Assembly (NCBI RefSeq): GCF_014284335.1
Contig: NZ_JACOGF010000011.1
Span: 124,001-188,000, forward strand
DNA: 64,000 nt
Direction of reading: 5' to 3'
DNA from: Undibacterium hunanense
GTDB lineage: Bacteria > Pseudomonadota > Gammaproteobacteria > Burkholderiales > Burkholderiaceae_D
Shown here piece by piece: positions 59,175-64,000 of the stretch. Under the pieces are notes generated by a model, which was not told where the DNA came from, did no database searches, and was given only the letters and a program-made list of their open reading frames with translations. Position 1 is the first letter of the stretch. Every line of letters starts with the position of its first letter. The translations under genes were made by a program, and so were the position numbers.

Positions 59175-59696
59175 ATAGCTACTGACAAGTCACATCGCAT
59201 CAACGGTGAAATTACAGCGCCTGAAGTGCGCTTATCCGGCGTTGAGAATGAGCCTCTGGGCATCGTGAAACTGAGTGAAGCCTTCCGTTTGGCTGAAGAA
59301 GCCAACGTGGATTTGGTGGAAATAGCGCCGACGGCGCAGCCACCGGTTTGCCGTTTGATGGATTACGGCAAATTCAAATACCAGGAGCAGAAAAAAGCTC
59401 ACGAAGCCAAGCTCAAGCAGAAAGTGATACTGGTCAAGGAAGTCAAATTCCGTCCGGGTACAGATGATGGCGATTACAATATCAAATTGCGTAATCTGAT
59501 CAAGTTCCTGGATGATGGCGACAAGACCAAAATTACCCTGCGTTTCCGTGGTCGCGAAATGGCGCATCAGGAAATCGGCATGCGTATGCTGGAGCGTTTG
59601 AAGCTTGATCTGGAACAGTATGGCCAGGTTGAACAGTTTCCGAAGATGGAAGGTCGCCAGATGATCATGATCCTGGCACCGAAGAAGAAAAAATAA
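59175..59696 (+). CDS. infC: Translation initiation factor IF-3 with apparent AUA start
   Basis: 173 residues if translation starts at ATA 59175. AAGGAAA at 59163-59169 leaves 7 bases before ATA, ideal spacing. The nearest conventional start, TTG 59160, lies before this ribosome site, and no ATG or GTG occurs before the conserved [19 protein letters not shown]3 genes are known for rare start codons (AUU in E. coli), the basis of IF3 autoregulation, since IF3 rejects non-standard starts. The N domain includes [22 protein letters not shown] (in parts) and the C domain [15 protein letters not shown] and [12 protein letters not shown]. Ends with ILAPKKKK. Confidence 0.93.
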   Translation: MATDKSHRINGEITAPEVRLSGVENEPLGIVKLSEAFRLAEEANVDLVEIAPTAQPPVCRLMDYGKFKYQEQKKAHEAKLKQKVILVKEVKFRPGTDDGDYNIKLRNLIKFLDDGDKTKITLRFRGREMAHQEIGMRMLERLKLDLEQYGQVEQFPKMEGRQMIMILAPKKKK

Positions 59697-59761
59697 GTTT
59701 CAGCTTATTTGAAACGCAAAAGCAGGTTTTGTGAAGCACGCATTAGCGGGCATTACGATAG

Positions 59762-59780
59762 ACCCAGCCAAAAGCTGGGT
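59762..59780 (+). promoter_or_regulatory. Hairpin in the rpmI leader, possible L20 autoregulatory site
   Basis: ACCCAGC pairs with GCTGGGT around CAAAA in the 179-base infC-rpmI gap. In E. coli L20 represses rpmI-rplT by binding this leader; whether this hairpin is part of such a site is inference. Confidence 0.4.
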
Positions 59781-59875
59781 CACAATAAGTGAGAAGTAGG
59801 CATCCAAGAGTAGCGATCGTTGCTGCCACCTACCATCATATAAAAGTGGAGCTGTCTTAATAGACAGATAGTACT

Positions 59876-60073
59876 ATGCCAAAAATGAAGACGAAAAGCA
59901 GCGCCAAGAAGCGCTTCCGCGTCCGTCCAGGTGGTACCGTTAAACGCGGTCAAGCTTTCAAACGTCACATTCTGACCAAGAAAACTACCAAAAACAAACG
60001 TCAATTGCGCGGTTCTGTAGGTGTTCATGACACCAACATGGTATCCGTAATGCGCATGATGCCAACAGCTTAA
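59876..60073 (+). CDS. rpmI: 50S ribosomal protein L35
   Basis: 65 residues, basic. [20 protein letters not shown] opens as usual and [16 protein letters not shown] follows. Part of infC-rpmI-rplT. Confidence 0.98.
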   Translation: MPKMKTKSSAKKRFRVRPGGTVKRGQAFKRHILTKKTTKNKRQLRGSVGVHDTNMVSVMRMMPTA

Positions 60074-60101
60074 CCTCATACTCATTATTTAAGGAGTTAT
60101 T

Positions 60102-60461
60102 ATGCCTAGAGTAAAACGTGGGGTTACAGCTCGTGCCCGTCATAAGAAAGTTCTCAACCTTGCCAAAGGTTACCGTGGTCGTCGCAGTAAAGTATTCCGT
60201 ATTGCCAAGCAAGCAGTTATGCGCGCTGGTCAATATGCATACCGCGATCGCCGCAACAAGAAACGTGTATTCCGCGCTTTGTGGATCACACGTATCAATG
60301 CAGCGGCTCGCCAGCATGGCCTGACTTACAGTGTGTTTATGAACGGCCTGAAAAAAGCCGCAATTGAACTCGACCGTAAAGTACTGGCTGACATGGCTGT
60401 GACTGACAAACCAGCATTTGCTGCGATTGTTAATCAAGTCAAGGTTAACCTGGCTGCTTAA
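60102..60461 (+). CDS. rplT: 50S ribosomal protein L20
   Basis: 119 residues. [20 protein letters not shown] opens the protein; [19 protein letters not shown] and [20 protein letters not shown] are conserved. Early 50S assembly protein and repressor of its own operon. AAGGAG lies 8 bases before the ATG. Confidence 0.98.
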   Translation: MPRVKRGVTARARHKKVLNLAKGYRGRRSKVFRIAKQAVMRAGQYAYRDRRNKKRVFRALWITRINAAARQHGLTYSVFMNGLKKAAIELDRKVLADMAVTDKPAFAAIVNQVKVNLAA

Positions 60462-60511
60462 TAGCAGACGGTAGTCGTAGCGACTGATAGCATTCAGTCG
60501 CAAATATCAAG

Positions 60512-60547
60512 CGGGGCAGAGGTTGAATCCTATGCCCCGTTTTGTTT
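60512..60547 (+). terminator. Rho-independent terminator between rplT and pheS
   Basis: CGGGGCA pairs with TGCCCCG with a further GG/CC pair in the loop region, followed by TTTTGTTTT. It lies 42 bases before pheS and probably reduces read-through; it could also be an attenuator. Confidence 0.8.
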
Positions 60548-60588
60548 TCAGATCATTATTTCAGCTTCATGGTAAGCGGGAACAAGGC

Positions 60589-61605
60589 ATGAACCCTTTA
60601 GATCAAATCGTCAGCCAGGCACGTGCTGATTTTCTGGCAGCCAGTGATGCTGCCGCTTTAGAGAACGCAAAAGCGCTTTACCTTGGTAAGAGTGGACAGA
60701 TTACCGAACAGATGAAAAGTCTGGGCAAATTACCACCAGAGGAAAAGAAGGTTCAGGGCGCAGTCATCAATGCAGCCAAAGTCCAGATTGAAACCGCCTT
60801 GACCGAGCGCCGTGATGCGCTGGCCAATGCACAAATGCAGACACGTCTGAATGCAGAAGCGATCGACGTCAGCTTGCCTGGTCGTGGCCGCAGCGTGGGT
60901 GGCATACACCCCGTCATGCGCACCTGGCAGCGCGTTGAAGAAATCTTCCGTTCCATCGGTTTTGACGTGGCAGACGGCCCCGAAATCGAAACAGACTGGA
61001 CCAATTTTACGGCCTTGAACAGTCCGGAAAACCATCCGGCACGCTCCATGCAGGACACCTTTTATGTCGATGGCAAAGATAGCCAGGGCAAACAATTATT
61101 GTTGCGCACCCATACCAGCCCGATGCAGGTACGTTATGCGCGCATGAACAAACCGCCGATCAAGGTTATTGCACCGGGTCGCACTTATCGCGTTGACAGC
61201 GATGCCACGCATTCCCCGATGTTCCATCAGGTTGAAGGCTTGTGGATCGCCGAAGACATCAGCTTTGCTGACCTCAAGGGCGTGTATCTGAATTTTGTCA
61301 AAGCCTTCTTTGAGACTGACGATTTGCAGGTGCGTTTCCGCCCATCGTATTTCCCGTTCACGGAACCTTCTGCCGAAATCGATATCGCCTTTGGCAGTGG
61401 TCCTTTGAAAGGCCGCTGGCTGGAAGTGTCCGGCTCTGGCCAGGTACATCCTAGCGTAGTGCGTAACATGGGTCTGGACCCGGAAAAATACATAGGCTTT
61501 GCCTTTGGTTCCGGTCTTGAGCGCCTGACCATGCTGCGTTATGGCGTCAACGATTTGCGCCTGTTCTACGAAGGCGATTTGCGCTTCCTGAAGCAATTCA
61601 ACTAA
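60589..61605 (+). CDS. pheS: Phenylalanyl-tRNA synthetase, alpha subunit
   Basis: 338 residues from the ATG at 60589 (the open frame back to 60523 overlaps the terminator). Class II catalytic subunit of the (alpha-beta)2 enzyme. The amino-terminal coiled coil is about residues 1-85. Motif 2 contains [15 protein letters not shown] and [19 protein letters not shown]; motif 3 is [20 protein letters not shown], with [16 protein letters not shown] for Phe recognition. AAGG is close to the ATG. It precedes pheT by 74 bases. Confidence 0.97.
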   Translation: MNPLDQIVSQARADFLAASDAAALENAKALYLGKSGQITEQMKSLGKLPPEEKKVQGAVINAAKVQIETALTERRDALANAQMQTRLNAEAIDVSLPGRGRSVGGIHPVMRTWQRVEEIFRSIGFDVADGPEIETDWTNFTALNSPENHPARSMQDTFYVDGKDSQGKQLLLRTHTSPMQVRYARMNKPPIKVIAPGRTYRVDSDATHSPMFHQVEGLWIAEDISFADLKGVYLNFVKAFFETDDLQVRFRPSYFPFTEPSAEIDIAFGSGPLKGRWLEVSGSGQVHPSVVRNMGLDPEKYIGFAFGSGLERLTMLRYGVNDLRLFYEGDLRFLKQFN

Positions 61606-61679
61606 AAGAATTCCACAGCGCATCCCTGAATTTTTGCGTGGCGCATCGCGCCCTGTATCCAACATTAGACGGCTGAATT

Positions 61680-64000
61680 ATGCAATTTTCTGAAAACTGG
61701 CTACGTACCATGGTTGATCCGAAGATGACTTCGGATGAGTTGTCCCATCTGCTCACCATGTCGGGATTGGAAGTCGAAGAGGTGGAGCCGGTTGCTCCGC
61801 CATTTAACAATGTCGTGGTCGCGGAAATCCGCGAAATCGCCAAACATCCCGATGCCGACAAACTCAATGTCTGTCAGGTGGATGTAGGCACAGGCAGTCT
61901 CTTGAATATCGTCTGTGGCGCGCCGAATGTACGCGTAGGCATGAAAGTGCCATGCGCCATGGTCGGTGCCATTCTGCCACCTGGCGCAGACGGCAAACCA
62001 TTTGAAATCAAGATAGGCAAGCTGCGCGGTGTCGAATCCTACGGCATGCTGTGCTCAGCCCGTGAATTGAAATTGTCGGAAGATCACGGTGGCCTGATGG
62101 ACTTGCCATCTGACGCACCAGTGGGTCAGAATTTCCGTGATTACTATCAACTCAATGACCTGAAATTCACCATCAAGCTGACACCGAACAAGGCCGACTG
62201 CCTGTCCGTACTTGGCGTGGCGCGTGAAGTCTCGGCCCTGACTGGCACGCCCATGCAATTGCCGGAAGCGGTCGTGCTGCCGGTGACTTTGCAAGAAACT
62301 TTGCCTGTTAAAGTCAGTGCACCTGATCTGTGCGGTCGTTTTGCCGGTCGTGTTATCCGTGGCGTGAATGCCCGTGCCGCGACGCCAGAATGGATGAAAC
62401 AAAGACTGGAACGTAGTGGTCAGCGTCCGATTTCTGCGCTGGTGGATATCTCCAACTATGTCATGCTGGAACTCGGCCGTCCATCGCATGTGTTTGATCT
62501 GGACAAAATCCACGGCAGCCTGGATGTGCGCTGGGGTAAGGCCGGTGAATCGCTGAAACTGCTGAACGGTAATACGGTAGAGGTGGATGACTGGGTTGGT
62601 GTGATTTCTGACGAAAAAGAAATTGAATCCCTGGCCGGTATCATGGGCGGTGATTCCACTGCAGTGAGCCTGGACACGCAAAATATTTATCTGGAAGCCG
62701 CTTTCTGGTGGCCACAGGCGATACAGGGCCGCGCCCGTCGCTTCAATTTCTCTACCGATGCAGCACATCGTTTTGAGCGTGGCGTCGACTTTGCGTCCAT
62801 CGTCGAACACATTGAGCGTATCAGTGCCCTGATCGTTGAAATCTGTGGTGGTGCCAGCCAAGTCAAACTGGGCCCTGTCGATGACCAGATCATCAATCTG
62901 CCACAACGCCCACCAGTCAAGTTGCGTACTGCACGTGCCGTCAAGGTAATTGGTGTTGCGCTGGATGATGCAAAGATTGCTGATATTTTCACCCGTCTGG
63001 GTTTGCAATTCACCCAGCAACCAGGTGAATTCCTGGTGACGCCGCCATCCTATCGCTTCGATATTGAAATCGAAGAAGATCTGATCGAAGAAGTGGCGCG
63101 CGTGTATGGCTTTGAAAACATTCCTGCATTGCCGCCGGTGGCTGCCAATGCGATGCTGATCGCGCCAGAAAACCAGCGTTCGCTGTTTGCTGTGCGTCGT
63201 CTGGTTGCTGACCAGGATTATCAGGAAGTCGTCAATTACAGCTTTGTCGAAGAAGCCTGGGAGCTGGACTTTTCCGGCAATTCCCAGCCTGTTCGCCTGT
63301 TGAATCCGATTGCCAGCCAGATGAGTGTCATGCGTACCAGCATGATAGGCAGTCTGGTGGCGAATACGCGCTATAACCTGAACCGCAAGCTCAATCGCGT
63401 CCGTATTTTTGAAATCGGTGCCATTTATGTGCAGGATGCCAATGTGCAGGATGGCCCGCTGGAAGTCGCCGGTTATCAGCAGCCAAAACGCCTGGCCGCA
63501 CTGGCTTATGGCCCGGTTGCCGAAGAGCAGTGGGGTCAGGAAAACCGCAATGTGGATTTCTTTGATGTCAAAGCCGATCTGGAGGCATTATTTGCACCAA
63601 AAACGCTGCGCTTCATCAAGCAGGAGCATGTTGCCCTGCATCCTGGCCGTAGCGCCGCAATAGAATGTGATGGCAAGCACATCGGTTATATTGGTGAATT
63701 GCATCCACGTCTGCAACAGAAATATGAATTGCCTTTGGCACCCGTATTGTTTGAAGTGGATGTCGTTGCATTGCAAAATGTGAATGTGCCGATGTACCAG
63801 GAAATCTCCAAATTCCAGGCGGTGACCCGTGATCTGGCACTTGTTGTCAAACAGGCAATAATGGTGCAAAATTTGCTAGACGTATTCCAGGCTGAAATTC
63901 GTCAGAATGAAGCATGCAAAATAGTGCAAGCCGTTGTTTTGTTTGATGAATATCGCGGCAAGGGTTTGGAAACTGATGAGAAAAGTCTTGCTTTCCGCTT
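61680..64000 (+). CDS. pheT: Phenylalanyl-tRNA synthetase, beta subunit (partial, continues past right edge)
   Basis: 773 complete codons are visible; the 3' end lies outside the window. [14 protein letters not shown] is the usual start. Order of domains: EMAP/tRNA-binding-like (about 40-150; [19 protein letters not shown]), B3/B4 editing domain (about 215-385, [16 protein letters not shown]), B5 (about 405-470), inactive class II core (about 490-680) and the beginning of the carboxy-terminal anticodon-binding FDX domain (about 710 on, [14 protein letters not shown]). The editing site removes mischarged Tyr-tRNA-Phe. ihfA is expected next. Confidence 0.96.
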   Translation, partial: MQFSENWLRTMVDPKMTSDELSHLLTMSGLEVEEVEPVAPPFNNVVVAEIREIAKHPDADKLNVCQVDVGTGSLLNIVCGAPNVRVGMKVPCAMVGAILPPGADGKPFEIKIGKLRGVESYGMLCSARELKLSEDHGGLMDLPSDAPVGQNFRDYYQLNDLKFTIKLTPNKADCLSVLGVAREVSALTGTPMQLPEAVVLPVTLQETLPVKVSAPDLCGRFAGRVIRGVNARAATPEWMKQRLERSGQRPISALVDISNYVMLELGRPSHVFDLDKIHGSLDVRWGKAGESLKLLNGNTVEVDDWVGVISDEKEIESLAGIMGGDSTAVSLDTQNIYLEAAFWWPQAIQGRARRFNFSTDAAHRFERGVDFASIVEHIERISALIVEICGGASQVKLGPVDDQIINLPQRPPVKLRTARAVKVIGVALDDAKIADIFTRLGLQFTQQPGEFLVTPPSYRFDIEIEEDLIEEVARVYGFENIPALPPVAANAMLIAPENQRSLFAVRRLVADQDYQEVVNYSFVEEAWELDFSGNSQPVRLLNPIASQMSVMRTSMIGSLVANTRYNLNRKLNRVRIFEIGAIYVQDANVQDGPLEVAGYQQPKRLAALAYGPVAEEQWGQENRNVDFFDVKADLEALFAPKTLRFIKQEHVALHPGRSAAIECDGKHIGYIGELHPRLQQKYELPLAPVLFEVDVVALQNVNVPMYQEISKFQAVTRDLALVVKQAIMVQNLLDVFQAEIRQNEACKIVQAVVLFDEYRGKGLETDEKSLAFR

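Noticed and set aside
60523-60588. Phe-containing upstream extension of pheS resembling a pheM leader peptide
   Set aside because: It has Phe codons but no stop before pheS, is in frame with it, and lies within the terminator stem rather than before it.

Overview
The window is a chromosomal segment of a betaproteobacterium, most likely Burkholderiales, family Oxalobacteraceae (Undibacterium- or Herbaspirillum-like). This is inferred from the moderate GC content, the betaproteobacterial families DUF3460, DUF3619, DUF3106 and DUF2818, the gene order nuoA-N/DUF2818/NUDIX, and the order tRNA-Val/thrS/infC/rpmI/rplT/pheS/pheT. Almost everything is core housekeeping sequence. The mobile or structured non-coding sequence is confined to the left edge and to a few intergenic gaps.

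Layout. 1-735: debris of a tyrosine recombinase interrupted by a broken IS21-family istA. 823-5287: a small exported protein, a methyltransferase, exopolyphosphatase (ppx), another exported protein and a large structured repeat. 5303-7588: a TonB-dependent receptor behind a thiamin pyrophosphate riboswitch. 7787-16054: mostly minus-strand genes (rarD, cobalamin-binding protein, panC, scpA, DUF3460, LOG protein, TetR, RDD, DUF3106, DUF3619, ECF sigma factor). 16597-23102: branched-chain amino acid genes ilvB-ilvH-ilvC, then pssA, then leuA behind a Leu-rich leader ORF. 23246-28550: rpsO, pnp, a quinone oxidoreductase, tpiA, secG. 28636-43841: tRNA-Leu(GAG) and the complete 14-gene NADH dehydrogenase I operon nuoA-N plus DUF2818. 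43834-46287: NUDIX hydrolase and ETF-ubiquinone oxidoreductase. 46400-46988: a nest of palindromic repeats. 47022-51941: short-chain dehydrogenase, thioesterase, PAS-LuxR regulator, succinyl-CoA:3-ketoacid CoA-transferase (two subunits), DUF3617 and 3-hydroxybutyrate dehydrogenase, a ketone-body/PHB utilisation neighbourhood. 52218-56671: alpha/beta hydrolase, RidA-like protein, monofunctional RelA and a CDF metal exporter. 56886-64000: tRNA-Val(GAC), a Thr-rich leader ORF and terminator, thrS, infC (apparent AUA start), rpmI, rplT, pheS and pheT, which runs off the right edge.

No phage, CRISPR array, toxin-antitoxin or defence island is visible. The most unusual material is non-coding: (i) a roughly 270-280 bp element, two copies, each folding into an outer stem with two inner stems whose arms change together between copies; (ii) a 119-163 bp palindromic element, three copies, with a GTACTTTAGTAC-type core; (iii) a tandem duplication of the end of ilvC with its terminator; (iv) candidate amino-acid leader peptides before leuA (apparently leaderless) and thrS; (v) a TPP riboswitch on an outer-membrane receptor that homology alone would call a siderophore receptor. 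Calls rest on reading the sequence; no database search was run.
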